Part shown: in pieces, positions 34,215 to 45,181 of the stretch
Layout of the letters: every line of letters starts with the position of its first letter
How positions within the stretch are numbered: the first letter of the stretch is position 1
Translations under genes and position numbers: made by a program
The notes under the pieces: generated by a model
What the model saw: the letters and a program-made list of their open reading frames with translations, nothing else
Database searches by the model: none
What the model was told of the DNA's origin: nothing
DNA from: Drosophila pseudoobscura
Taxonomy: Eukaryota > Arthropoda > Insecta > Diptera > Drosophilidae
Direction: 5' to 3'
Assembly (NCBI RefSeq): GCF_009870125.1
Contig: NC_046683.1
Location: forward strand, 30,966,129-31,030,128
DNA length: 64,000 bases

Positions 34215-35364
34215 AGTCAGGAACTACTAATTTAACAAGCTGAAATGGCCGAATGTTTCACTATGCGTCGTTGCGGCGGCACGCTATTATTCGGCTTCAG
34301 CTCATCGGCTTTGTGGGTGATAGTCTTGGGAAAACTGTCCGAGGCTTATTGTTTCAACGAGGAAAATTCGAAGATTTGAGCGTGCGGTCGACAAAGCGCT
34401 AGAAGCAAACCCGGTAGAAAACAGAAAAAAAGAGCAAGTCATAGTGGGGATGGATTTCCAATGGACCATCGAAACAACAAACAACATCGACGTTTCCCTT
34501 AGAGCTCCATCCATCTACAAATTTCTTGTGGATAGACCCTGAACGTGACTGAGCTAACCACAACCTGAAATAGGTCCCTCACACTCTTAAACATCAGATT
34601 CCTAGAGAGATTAATATAGAATAAGGGACGGTCCACACATTCGGAACGTGGAACTATTCCGATAAGAATATTCTTTACACTTTGGGAGCTATAATCTTTA
34701 TTGAACTAGTTAATCCAGTATGCGCGAAAAGTGTTTCCACACTGAGTAAATGCAAGTCTTCGACGGGGCTAAGGCTATAATCTCAATAAAACAGGTTCAT
34801 CCAGTATGCGCGGAAAAGTGTAAATGAGTAAATGTTTTTCTGAATATGTGAATTCGAAGCGATTGATGACTGCGTCGAAGTTCAATACGGTGTTGAACGA
34901 TGGCAAAATCCAGTCAGTAGGGCCTCTAATCTAATTTCTGATTATGAGCTTTGCTTGGTAGTGCTTTGAACTACCCTTGTACCCCTTGTACAGCGTATAG
35001 GTAGTCTTTGCTGATTGGCGCTAGACAACATATGCCCCACTGCCCCATGGATCTCTGGCAACCACCACCATTGGCAACTAAAGCAAAATTTGATGCTTTA
35101 ATTATTTTCCTAATTCGTGATTACATATTTGTAATATTTGTAATGGTGTACATTTAATTATTTAACTTAATTATGTTTTTTTCTCGTCATCGTAATTCTT
35201 TCTTTCTATCTCTTTCTTCTTCTTAATATCAGTCTCTTTAAAAATTTTCTTTCTTCATATTTTTTTCTTTACCATTGAAATTTCAATTCATTTCACTCTC
35301 GCATGATACAACTGCCAGAAAAAATTATTAATAAACCAATAAAAGAATATTATTTAAAATAAAC
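34215..35364. other. unassigned region with a diverged tandem duplication
   Basis: No protein family recognised. A ~48-bp motif (GCTATAATCT...CAGTATGCGCG...AAAGTGT) occurs at about 34689-34736 and again at about 34770-34818, an ~81-bp tandem spacing with substitutions. The last 200 bp (35150-35340) is T-rich low-complexity sequence leading into DINE-1 (ii). Confidence 0.5.
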
Positions 35365-36842
35365 AAGGGGGAGCATTATGAGTCGCTGTTGCGACCACAA
35401 CTCTATATTTATACCCGATACTTGGCAGACAGCGCCACGAACACCAAGAGAAATGGCACAAAAGAGAGGGAAACAGAGAGAGCCGATCGATCTCACACCC
35501 ACGCAGATGAAGGGCCGACGGCAATACGCCCAAGAGGCCGGCAGCCGAAAGCTGCGAAGCATCGAAGTGGCGGAGAAGCTGCAGAAAAAGATAAGAATGA
35601 CCCGGTCCAGGGGGTGCGACACTCGAGAGTGGTTTCCGAACTCCCACGCGGAACAGTCGAGCCATGGAAAGGTAATATCAAAAAGTGATCGTAAAGTGAC
35701 AGGAAAGTGAACGCCACGGAGATCATCAGCAGCAGGAGCCAGAAGGCAACTGGACATCGGCGCGGGGTGAAAAAGGTGAGCCACCTTACGTCAGAGAGCA
35801 GGGAAGTGATCGGTGCTTTAGGTGTAGCCACCTAGTCGTGGATTCACGCGGCATCCGCAAAGCTGGACTCCCTCTCCTACACCCTTGCCCTGGGGAGCCA
35901 GCGGGTGTGTGTCGTGGATCATGCGGCATCTGCTAAGCTAGGCGCCCCTCTCCCACACCCTTCCGATCCCTGACCCGAACCCCTTTTCCCCGCCACGCAT
36001 GACCCCCGACGCACGTTTCTGCAGCTCCCAAGCATGGATTCACCCACGCCTCGTGGCCGGGCCAGGCCCGACTGTCTCACGATAAACACCACGGGTGCGC
36101 TTTCTCCACGAACGGCTCTCCCCTTAGGTCCTCACACAACAAATTTTGCTGTGGGGAAGGACCGGGCCCTGGACAGACTGAGAACTTCCTTACACGTTCT
36201 TAATTTTGTCGTATCTTCAAAGTTATGGATGCCACAGATTTTCGTTCTTTGTGGAGGAGGAAGGGGTTGGGGCGAAATTTTGAAATAAACTTGTAACAGT
36301 GAGATTTAACAGTAGTGTGGATTCCAAATTTGGTTACTCTAACTCTTACAGTCTCTGTGATCTAGCGATAGGCAAAGCCACCATGAAACGTGTGTGTTAG
36401 AGAGAGATAGAACGAGAGAAAATTAAATTGTTTTCTTCTTTCTGGCTATAACAATGGTTCTTTGTTTTTCGGTTCTTTGCGTTTGGTTCTGGTTCAGATT
36501 CTGTAGTCCAGAAGATGTGTCATTCTCTACGATTCTGCGTTTTTCGTTTCCTCATATTTTTAAAATTGTGGATGCCACAGATTTTCTTCCTTTGTTTGGA
36601 AATACACTTGTCACAGTGACATATCACAGAAGTCTGGATACAAAATGTCGTTGCTCAAGATCTTATCGTCTCTGATAACTAGTCGCTCATAGTGGCGGAC
36701 AAACAGACATGACTCAATCGACTCTGCTATTTATCGTCCAAAAATATATATACTTTATGGGGTCGGAAACGCTTCCTGACACACATCCATTTTCACCAAA
36801 AATCTAACATACCCCTTTACTCGTTTTGAGTATCGGGTATAA
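35365..36842 (+). mobile_element. DINE-1/INE-1-like repeat (ii) with GC-rich insert
   Basis: The left end (35365-35440) has the AGGGGGAG start, a GAGTCGC...GCGACCACAACTC hairpin-like segment and TATACCCGATACT, as in repeat (i). The right end (36190-36842) has the GGATGCCACAGATTTTCG blocks, a TATATATACTTTATGGGGTCGG stretch and the final AGTATCGGGTATAA. Between them, about 35455-36185 is foreign, GC-rich sequence. The nature of that insert is unknown. Confidence 0.83.
35455..36185. other. GC-rich insert of unknown origin inside DINE-1 (ii)
   Basis: Some 730 bp, clearly richer in G+C than its surroundings and not part of repeats (i) or (iii). It contains an ~80-bp diverged tandem pair built on GTGGAT(T)CA(C/T)GCGGCATC(C/T)GC...CTCTCC(T/C)ACACCCTT (about 35835 and 35915). 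Short open frames exist on both strands, but none shows a family I know. Confidence 0.55.
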
Positions 36843-39009
36843 TATATAAAGATTATAAATTATTAATTAAAATTTTTTATAAGGGCTAAGGTGTCTTCTT
36901 TTCTAAGAACGGACCAACAACGAGAGAAAGAAGTCAACAAACGCAATAATCAAAACAAACACCGTAACATTAAGTGCGGTTTCTTTGCTGTTTGCATCGT
37001 TCTCTCTCTCCACACGATTACACGTCGCTGAACCGCATACCCTATATCGGCTTTGAAGATTGTGCCTTTTTGCCAATCAATTTCACATAGTCATTTCGGG
37101 TAATTTTTCTATCTTCTTTTGTATTTGTTGTTAACTCACCCAGATACTCACTTGTTCTTTTTGGTCCGGCTGTGAATGTGTTTGTCTTTAACTTATGACC
37201 ACTCTATTAGCCAAACACAATATCCACTAAACTACCGAGATTGAACTGATGTAGCGAAAATTCTGCTGCAATGCCTCGCCTTCTTTCTGCTTTCTTCTTT
37301 TTGTCTCCAGATGTTCTTGCCTTTTTTGCGGCTTCTGGTCTGCCAACGAATATTGCGTCGGGGAGCGTAGCCACTTTACTAGTATTTTCTTGCCCCTGTC
37401 AGACTGGTCAGATATTTGAGGAAAAATGTCAGAATTTTCTTTGCAGAGAAAAATCCCCTGCTTCTCACTTTTTCTTTGCAACCGTAATGTTTTTGTCTCC
37501 TCATGTTGTTCGTTGTGAACAAAAATAATGAACGGAAACACCTTGGCCTACCAAAATCTATTCGGCAATACAATGTTTGAAATTCCATGTACTTTTTTTA
37601 ATTATTTTCACTCTATATTTACCTGGCCGAAATCTAGGCAATTTTTAATATAAATACCCCCGGGAACTATTTTAAAATATCCACGGATGCGTTTAATAGT
37701 TCGCGATTAATTTCGAAACCATTCTCGCTCCATTCAAAACGATCGATTAAATCTTCTTTCGCAAAACTCGCGACTCGTAATTAACAACGTAATGTGTTTA
37801 AATTTCCCGCCCAAACGACAGTCAAAATGTGATCTAGACGAAAAGTAAATACAAATTTGTGGTTCGTGTTTTTCTGAAAACCATGCACACTGCTGGATAA
37901 TCAGTAATGTTTGATATGAGGCAAATTGGCATGAAATCGGTTACTGCCTTATGTCTTCTGCATGAACCTTTCCTATAGGAAATGTCGATTTTACAACTCG
38001 CACTCTAGCCTTAACATATGCTGGACACAATTTGATTGCTTTATTTCTCTCAAAATTATTCTGTAAAAAGTTTCTTCTGAAAACATCTGCTTAGCAAAAT
38101 TCATAAATATTCGCTAAAATTCGTAAGGTCTTAGCCGTTCCTGTCATTACGTAAACTTCCGGAATACGATTTCTTACTTTACCTTTCCAAAAAAAACACT
38201 ATCTGGTATTAAAATGTTCATATCCGGGGAATTTCGTTGTTTTTGCGTTATTCAGCTGCTCCAAAAAGTACATTCCTGATCTACTTCGAGGCCAAACAAC
38301 GATCTAGATCGGACCCTTCTTCTGGTTTTCCGACTTTCTATTAAGACAAACTGCACACTGCGGTTTATAAACATTATTCTCTCCGCATCTACTGCAAATC
38401 GTTCTTACAAATATGTCCTTCTTGCTCACAGCTCCAACCACCTGCTTGTTCTGTTATCAAATTTTCTCTCATACGACAAATTTTTTTTTTGTCCTTATTT
38501 CTTCGAATTAAATCTGATGTCGTACTTCCATATGAAGATTTCGGATGAGCATTTTTATGACTCACGCTTCTTCCAGAAGTACTGTCAACCGTGTTTCAAT
38601 ACTCATAGCGTCATCATAGTAGTCATCAAAGCTTTCTCCTAATTCCTGCTCTCTAGCCCTCATTTCCTCTTCTGTCTCATCGTCAGTACGTAAATCTACA
38701 TATTGCTGTTTAAGGGCCGTACAGAACTACTGCCACTCGATTACGACGACTTCTTTTCGATATTGCCAATACCAATCTCTCGCATTTCCGGCAAGCAGAA
38801 TGTGTAGATTTTTGCAGATGGCTTTAAAATTGCTGCTGCGACAGTCATGGGTAAACCCTCGAAGACGATATAGATCTCCCTCTACGATCTTATGTCCTGT
38901 ACTTTTCGTATTATATCCTTTTGGAATGGTTTCTATTTGTGGTTGTGCATTACTTTTTCACCGGAACCCACTTGATCTGATTTAATCTCTTTAACACTAA
39001 CCAACTTCC
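36843..39009. other. AT-rich debris with a probable retroelement gag on the minus strand
   Basis: Mostly unassigned. On the minus strand around 38300-38470 a broken Cys/His pattern (SCEQEGHICKN; CSRCGEN...CAVC in nearby frames) resembles a retroviral-type Gag zinc knuckle with missing cysteines. A minus-strand frame at 37227-37541 is Lys/Arg/Glu-rich and has no family I can name. Neither is secure. Confidence 0.35.
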
Positions 39010-39435
39010 TACCAACTTGAAATTCATTATGCACTTCAATATGAGAGGTTTACTAGGCACTCATGGGATGGATTTCTGGCTACTTTCGATCCAGGTTTAA
39101 AAGAGTCTTCTTCAAAAAATACATTTCTTCACCAGAGAAGGTTACTTCTGGAGTACCATAGGGAAGCGGATGAGTACTCATGCATGCGGATGATGCTAAG
39201 CTCTATAACTACACTTCACTTCAATCTCGCTTTGCAATCCGATATCAGTAATTTTCGGTCATCGTGTTGTGCAAATTGGTTACACCTTATTGCCTCGAAA
39301 TTTAAAACTATATATCGTTGTCCAGTCTATCTCCACGTAACACATCTAACACGTAACACGCTTCTTGTGGTACCTTGTGCCTCAATATTATTGCTCATCC
39401 TCATTAGTAGTTCTTGGTTGGACAGTTTTTGATAT
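39010..39435 (+). pseudogene. non-LTR reverse transcriptase fragment
   Basis: Plus-strand remnant. WISGYFRSRFKRVFF, then VTSGVP with the following Gln codon changed to TAG, is the RT block before the active site. A deletion removes the LGPLLF part, and HADDAKLYNYTS (near 39185) is the active-site block with its two Asp residues. The pattern fits the CR1/jockey side of non-LTR RT. It stops where BEL copy C starts. Too little is left to name a family. Confidence 0.65.
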
Positions 39436-41489
39436 TGTTCGTAGTATTTTTATATTTACATATTCCGGCCACTGTGTACGATTGTTATAATATATTTTCG
39501 CAATAAATTCCACCAAGTCCACATATCCACGGTTTGGCGTTCAGAACTTCCTCTTCTCCATTCAAGCTCACCTGCTTTGCGACTCTGATACGCGCTACTG
39601 CAAATCCATCAGATAACCATGCCAACTGGTGAAAAGAAATCTCGCAAGAAGTTTGAGCGGGTGAGTTCGCTGAGTTTGACGCATCCACCCAGCTCCATCG
39701 GCCCAGTCACTACGCCCAAATCTTCCCGTCTGGGCCCAGCTGAGCGAGGTCCGAGCACGTCCCGGGCTCACAAACCACATGCCTTCGAGGCTTTATTGCT
39801 CCCCTCGGTAGTCCCTCGCACGGTTCCTAGCACCATGGCCTAATCGGCCGCCAGTTCCGCACGGTCTAAGTTTGCCTTGGCTGCAAGCAGACTGACACGC
39901 TTCGACCAGAAGCTCAGCGCTCCAGATACTAGCACACTAACCTGCTCGCTCTCCCTAGTCCATCAAGATCAACTCCGAAGTCTCTGGGTGAAAGTGGACG
40001 CGGAGTTCGAGGCCTGTTTGGGTGCGATAGCGGAAGTAGATCCAGAGGGGGTAGCAGACGTCCAATGGATGTACGATGACTGCTGCGCGGTCTGCGCGCA
40101 ATGCCTTGCCGAACTGAACGATCAGCTCGAGCCCCCGACTGTCTCTCACACGCCTCAACTGGCCATTCAAGGGCCGACTTCCGGCGGCTGCCGTCTTCCT
40201 CCATGTGACACTGAAGTTTTCAGTGGGGACTACCAGCAGTGGCCCACGTTCCGAGACTCCAGTAGAAAAACTGTTCCACCTCAACAAAAAAACAAGCGGT
40301 GAGGCCCACGACATAGTGGCACAGGCTCCACTCACGAACGAAGGGTTCGCGTCCGCATGGAGCTCCCTCCGTGAGCGTTTCCAAAACAAGAGGCTGATAC
40401 TCAAGGCCCAGCTAAAGAACCTTTTCGGTCTGCCCCAAATCCGTACCGAGTCAGCAGCAGCGCTAAAAGAGCTCCAGAGGGCCGTCCACAAGTGCCTCAC
40501 GACACTCACCCATTCCGAGGTCTCCACAGACAGCGTTTTCGCTGACGGAGTGTTAGTGTACCTCATTTCGGTTAAGCTGCCAAAGACGACCTTAGAGCTT
40601 TGGGAACAATGGCTGACGCACAAGTCCGAAATTCCCACCTGGCACGCCATGGACAAGTTCCTGGCGGAACGGTACCTGTCTCTCGAAGTGACCGAGGACG
40701 GCATCCAGGCATGGAGGCTCTGGCCTACTCCAGGGCAAGCTACTCCACCTACTCCACTTCAAACAACTCCAGAAGCAATCTGTTTCGGTCTCAAGGAAGT
40801 CCTTATCCTAGGAGTGTCCACTCGTTCGAGACAACAGGGAATCAAATGAGGAGCACGTGTGATCTCTGCTCCAAAGAGTATCATACAATCCGTCTATGCC
40901 CTCACTTCCTTCAAATACCCGCTGACGATGAACTGCTTTGCACCACACACTTCTACACCGTAGCAATCCAGCAAACTCCAGCGAAGCGATTTCCACAACG
41001 GCACAAAATTGAACTAAATGCCACAGCCTACGTTATTGCGGAAGTGGCTGCGAATATTCCATCGCATCCGATCTCGCAAAGGTTCTTGAAAGACCTGCCG
41101 AACCTCTCATGGGCGGATCCGACGTTCTATGAGAGTTCACCAATAGATGTTCCGATTGGAGCGGATATCCTTCCGTCCATTTAGTTAAGTGGCTCACTGA
41201 CCAACATCTGCGGCTCTCTCCTCGGGCAAGAGACCATTTTCGGCTGGGTACTCACAGGTCCAGTGCCTCAGGTGATGAATCAAATCTCATCGTTCTCGAG
41301 TCAAATTTCCAGACGACCTATCAAACTGGTAGAAGACTCGGGGTCTTTTTATGACAGCAATTTCCTTCCAGCTCCCTCCGCAGAAGTTCTCGAACTGTCT
41401 CCTGACCGACGGAAATATTTCCAAAATATGCACTGTATGAAAGCTCAACGCTCCGGTCCGAATTCAAGCCTGAACTCGAAGTTCTCTGC
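39436..41489 (+). pseudogene. BEL/Pao element copy C: leader, Gag and protease region
   Basis: The leader (39440-39618) matches copy B. Gag starts at the ATG at 39619 (MPTGEKKSRKKFER), with a TAA at 39841-39843 and frameshifts near 40300 and 40840. Unlike copies A and B it keeps the full central Gag (RSLWVKVDAEFEACLG; ERFQNKRLILKAQLKNLFGLPQ). The zinc region has CDLCSKEYHTIRLC, but a deletion removes the second knuckle and joins Gag to the protease end (IGADILPSI-stop-LSGSLTNICG, FGWVLTGPV). The RT, RNase H and integrase genes are deleted after about 41400, and at 41490 ORF3-type sequence follows. Confidence 0.84.
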
Positions 41490-41865
41490 ACCCAGATATG
41501 GCCCCACGTCCCCGCGCCAACCGCACCATGGAGAACCGACGTGCTTGGGAAATTGGCTCCTACCGTTGCCGAATCTGCCAAGGAGTCTATCCGCTACGGA
41601 CCTTCCACCAATTTCTTCTCCTGAGCCCCGAAAAGAGACTCCAAGCTGTCCTTCTCAACCATTATTGCGGGAACTGCCTGGATCACCAACACTCCGGCAA
41701 GGATTGTCGCAGTGGCGGGCTGTGCAGGGTGTGTGGCAAGAACCACCACACGCTACTCCACGTACGCCGCCCTCGTCTTCCACATTTCTTGCGACGGCTA
41801 CTAAGAGGTTCCCTGCATCAACGATTTTGATGTTGGAGAATTGAGCAGCGATTCGCCCCACTACA
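41490..41865 (+). pseudogene. ORF3 start and LTRx remnant of BEL copy C
   Basis: The ATG at 41498 (MAPRPRANRTMENRR) opens the same zinc-finger protein as at 20326, here without the early frameshift. It has CRICQGVYPLRTFHQF, CGNCLDHQHSGKDC and CRVCGKNHHTLLH. At about 41785 a deletion takes out the repeat and protease parts and joins the ORF to the last 80 bp of LTRx, ending CCCCACTACA at 41865. This copy shows the intact knuckle region best and gives independent evidence that ORF3 and LTRx belong together. Confidence 0.72.
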
Positions 41866-42739
41866 AACAATATCCTCTACTATATTATATGCACTACTAA
41901 TAGCCTTTTTACATAGCCTTTTCGTAATTAGTAAACGTATTTGTATTTTTAATTAAAGATTAGTTCTTGTAGTAAGTGTAGTTATAATTTTCTTCGAATA
42001 GTCTAACACCTATCTTTCCTGCATGTTCGGTTCGGAATACGCGGCATGTGAAATCGTCTCTCGGTCTCGGTTGGTCGGGAGGAGAGCTGTGTGCTTCCCT
42101 GGGATCTGTGCGTAACAGCCTTCTGCTGATGTAAAATGGGCCACTTAAAATTGACAGATTTTGAATATTAACGTCCAAACATTAAGGGCAAAGTGAAATT
42201 GCCACTATTATTCCGCCACCAGAGCCATTGCATTCCTTGCTTTGTGACGAAACACCAGAATCACGAAATTTTCTAGCGAACGAAATACAATGGCTGTTTT
42301 CAAATGTCTTCATATCGAGCGAAATTTCCAGAAGAACAAGGATTTAATCCAACATTCATGGTTATTTATGTTGAAGAGTAAATGTTCATTTTCTACTATG
42401 ATACAAAATTGCCTAAAATGTAGTTTGCTAATTATCTGAATCTAATATATAAAATTCTCGTGTCACAAATTTTGTTGCTGAACTCCTCCGAAAAGAGTCG
42501 ACCGATTTTCGTGAAATTTTGTGTGTATGTATTTATATAAACATAGTATAATGGAAATGATCAATTAACAGAGTAGCTAAAAGAATTGCATCGCTCTTCA
42601 ATTTAACCTGTGCTGCTTTTTCTCACGCATTCCTGCTCGTTTCCTTTCCTCGCTTTTTTCAAATATTAGCACGGCTTAACCCTTTGCTCTGTGTTTTTTG
42701 TCTGTGCTGTTAGGCGCAACGATATTTTGCGCTTCCATT
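41866..42739. other. unassigned AT-rich region
   Basis: About 870 bp past the LTRx end of BEL copy C. I see no coding homology, no LTR end and no inverted repeat that I can support. Confidence 0.4.
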
Positions 42740-43480
42740 GCGGTTTATGCCAAACTTCTGGTTACGACATGGAAGATGTGTGGATTCGTTGTATTCAGGT
42801 CTAACTTGTCCAGCTTAACAATTGGCTGACTATGCAATCCACATGCAGTGCGGTCCTTAGCTACTCGCATGTCCATGATAACGCATTTGCTCCACTGCGC
42901 CCTGTGGCTTGTTTCGTCCGATAGAACCACGACGTCTCTTAGTTGGATGGGGTTAGTAGGAGGGCAAGGCTACTTTGCCTAAGACACGGTAGGTATTCTG
43001 TATGAAGCTGTCTACAATCTAACCTGCAAAACTCTTACCAAGTAGAACTCCTATTAAACTGTTTTCGTCATTTAATGGCATCGAACTAGTCTCTGGTCTC
43101 AGGAAGTGATTCGGTGCAAGTACGTCGGCTTCTGGACTGTCCAACGCTAATTTAGATGCATGGAATGTATCATATTTTCCATTATAGCCAGTGCTGCTCG
43201 CAACACTGGTTCTTGTACTTGTGTCTCCTCCAGTATTCCAGCTAGTATGGATTTTACCGATTTGATCATTCTCTCCCACCGCACCGCACCTCCACACGAG
43301 TTTTAATTTCCATTTCTTGGTCACGAATACGGACAAATACCAGGAGCGTTTTCTTTTGACCATTTCATCCGTGTTGAATTTCCGGACGTAGCCGATGCTT
43401 AGTATCTCAGGATCAGTTTGTTTAGGAACTATCGTAGCTTTTTGTCGCGTGTCATACGAGATTCTAGGCATCTAGTCGTC
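42740..43480 (-). pseudogene. BEL/Pao Pol remnant (copy E): RT start joined to integrase end
   Basis: On the minus strand a 150-codon frame (43471-43019) starts with YVRKFNTDEMVKRKRSWYLS, resembling the RT entry block of BEL Pol. It then passes by deletion into an integrase-end pattern (SPEADVLAPNHFLRPE). After a break the integrase C-terminal barrel-like block (DVVVLSDETSHRAQWSKCV, near 42930-42870) follows and ends near 42745. Catalytic parts of RT, RNase H and integrase are missing. The family could be the same as the knuckle fragment at 44591-44791, which lies upstream in the same orientation. Confidence 0.6.
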
Positions 43481-43849
43481 GCACTGCCGACTTTCTAGAA
43501 AACCCACGTTGCCATACCGCCAGAAAAGTCTTGTCTCACATCTTTTCACTTCGCTGCAAAATCTTGTGGAATTGTCTATTATTGTGTTTGCTTTTTTATC
43601 TTCCTTGGACCTATGTGTTTTCTTTGATATACTGACGCATACCGTGCCTTATGAGAAACTCTCTTTTATGACAGCATCTAGCTGTGGATGACTATTGTAT
43701 TCGCATGAATGCATTACTCGAGGGCTATCCCACCTCAACCTGGACGATAAATTGTGAATCCTCGCGCTCTTTCACGAAACTCCGAGTTTCAAGTTGTCCA
43801 ATCCGATGCTCTCACATTCTTTTTTCTATTATTATTATTACGGTAATTA

Positions 43850-44400
43850 ATTTATCGAATCTTTTCTCTTGAAGACTAACGACAAGTAGGCAGATCTTAA
43901 TATAATATATTTATTTAATTAGTTCAAATCAAATCTGAAGAGTACAGTCCTACCTATTTTTGTTGGGGGGAGGTCTCTTCGCCGGAGTCGTGTACACTAA
44001 CCGTGTGCCAAGTTAAAGACTGCACAAGTCCATTAGGATGGACCTGAGGCTTGATAGTTTAACTCCAGTTTTAATTGTGACTGGACGTTTATAAGTCATT
44101 GCAGATTACTAGCTTTAAATTTCAGTAGATTTGTTTTCGCTTTGATGTGTTTACGCCAATTGAGCCGTCTATCCAAATGTACACCAAGGTATGTTATTTC
44201 GGTTGCTTGTGTAATTTAAATGTTAATCAGAGACACTGGTGAGCAATTTTGTCTATTTAGGGAAAGGGTACATGTTTGCACTTTTGCTGTCACATTCTTG
44301 TAACCGAGTATCGGTAGCTTTTCTAGGTACGACTGAGATCTTATGATTGAGTCATTTAGTGTCTGCTTTTGCAGATCAAGATTTTTGACTGTTCTCACGT
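43850..44400 (-). pseudogene. jockey-clade RT C-terminal fragment
   Basis: The minus-strand frame from about 44290 reads TCTLSLNRQNCSPVSLINI, a stop, then ITQATEITYLGVHLDRRLNWRKHIKAK (about 44215-44130). This is the RT thumb and post-RT pattern of jockey-type elements. Further decayed sequence follows to about 43850. No active-site block is present. It sits inside the interval between two BEL copy E pieces, so it may have inserted there. Confidence 0.72.
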
Positions 44401-44590
44401 TTTAAAGCGTGAATTTGTGCGCCACATTGTCTGCTACTCATTGCGTGATGTCTCCGGTCCAGCGTAAGCATAACTCCGAAGAGCCGTCGATGCTTAGATA
44501 TCCGTTATCTCCGTCTCAATCAGGGTACAGGCGTTTTTTTTTTTGGTCTAGAGCGAACCGATCGGCCTATACAATGTTAAGAGGAAATAT

Positions 44591-44791
44591 CTAAACAACG
44601 CAGCTTCGTTCTGCCTTGTGTGTAAAACCGTAGCTTTGATTGTTTGCCAAAGCACTTCCAGCATAGCTTACTTTATTTAACTCTAGAAACTGCTTACAGT
44701 CTTCCAATTTGTGCATCCCATTGCACTTACGACAGGATGGTTGTGCGCTATCGTTATGAACCATAAGTCCAACTCTTTGATTCTTCTTCAT
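44591..44791 (-). pseudogene. BEL Gag zinc-knuckle fragment (copy E)
   Basis: A 66-codon minus-strand frame with CRKCNGMHKLEDCKQFLELNKV, the first BEL knuckle and its usual FLEL spacer. The second knuckle is absent. It is the expected upstream part of the Pol remnant at 42740-43480. Confidence 0.65.
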
Positions 44792-44911
44792 TGTGCAGAA
44801 TTATTTTTCTGAAGCTACTGGCATCACGGTGCTTGCATATGACGTTACTTGGAAGAGTTAGTCATCAAATAGTTGTACCTATTTGTAGTTTTTTTTTTAA
44901 ATAAAAATACA

Positions 44912-45043
44912 GGCTGGCAAAAACCCTCTAGCTGAACCCTCCACGAGGGTGCCGGCTGGGCAATGGACACTGCATTATCCCGGGCGAGGATAATGCACTG
45001 TCGCTTGCCCTGCCCGGGGTAATGCAGTGTCTAGCTAAGGCTA
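44912..45043 (+). ncRNA. candidate HDV-like self-cleaving ribozyme at the 5' end of a LOA element
   Basis: The sequence fits the nested double pseudoknot of HDV-type ribozymes. P1 is 44912-44918 (GGCTGGC) with 44951-44957 (GCCGGCT). P3 is 44937-44939 with 44947-44949, closing a loop whose CC (44941-44942) can pair with GG at 44958-44959 as P1.1. P4 is an 18-bp stem, 44968-44985 with 45012-45029. P2 is 44929-44933 with 45039-45043. The joining strand GGGCAA after P1 is the same as in HDV. The J4/2 strand ends CTAA, with C45035 as candidate catalytic base. Cleavage would occur just before 44912 and release the exact 5' end of the element RNA. HDV-like ribozymes are known at the 5' ends of R2 and some other non-LTR elements. 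Confidence 0.8.
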
Positions 45044-45181
45044 TGGTCCATCGTTTTCCCGATCTAAAGTCGGGGGGAACTGAACCAAGGCCATGGCTAG
45101 AGGTGCCTGGCGGCCAGGCATAAAACGCTAGAGTGTGGTCCCCCCGAAAAACACTAACCGGTATGGACCTTCGGGCCAATT

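Noticed and set aside
44941..45180. Minus-strand 83-codon frame at 44928-45179
   Set aside because: It overlaps the ribozyme and leader of LOA L1 and has no homology; the RNA structure explains the sequence better.
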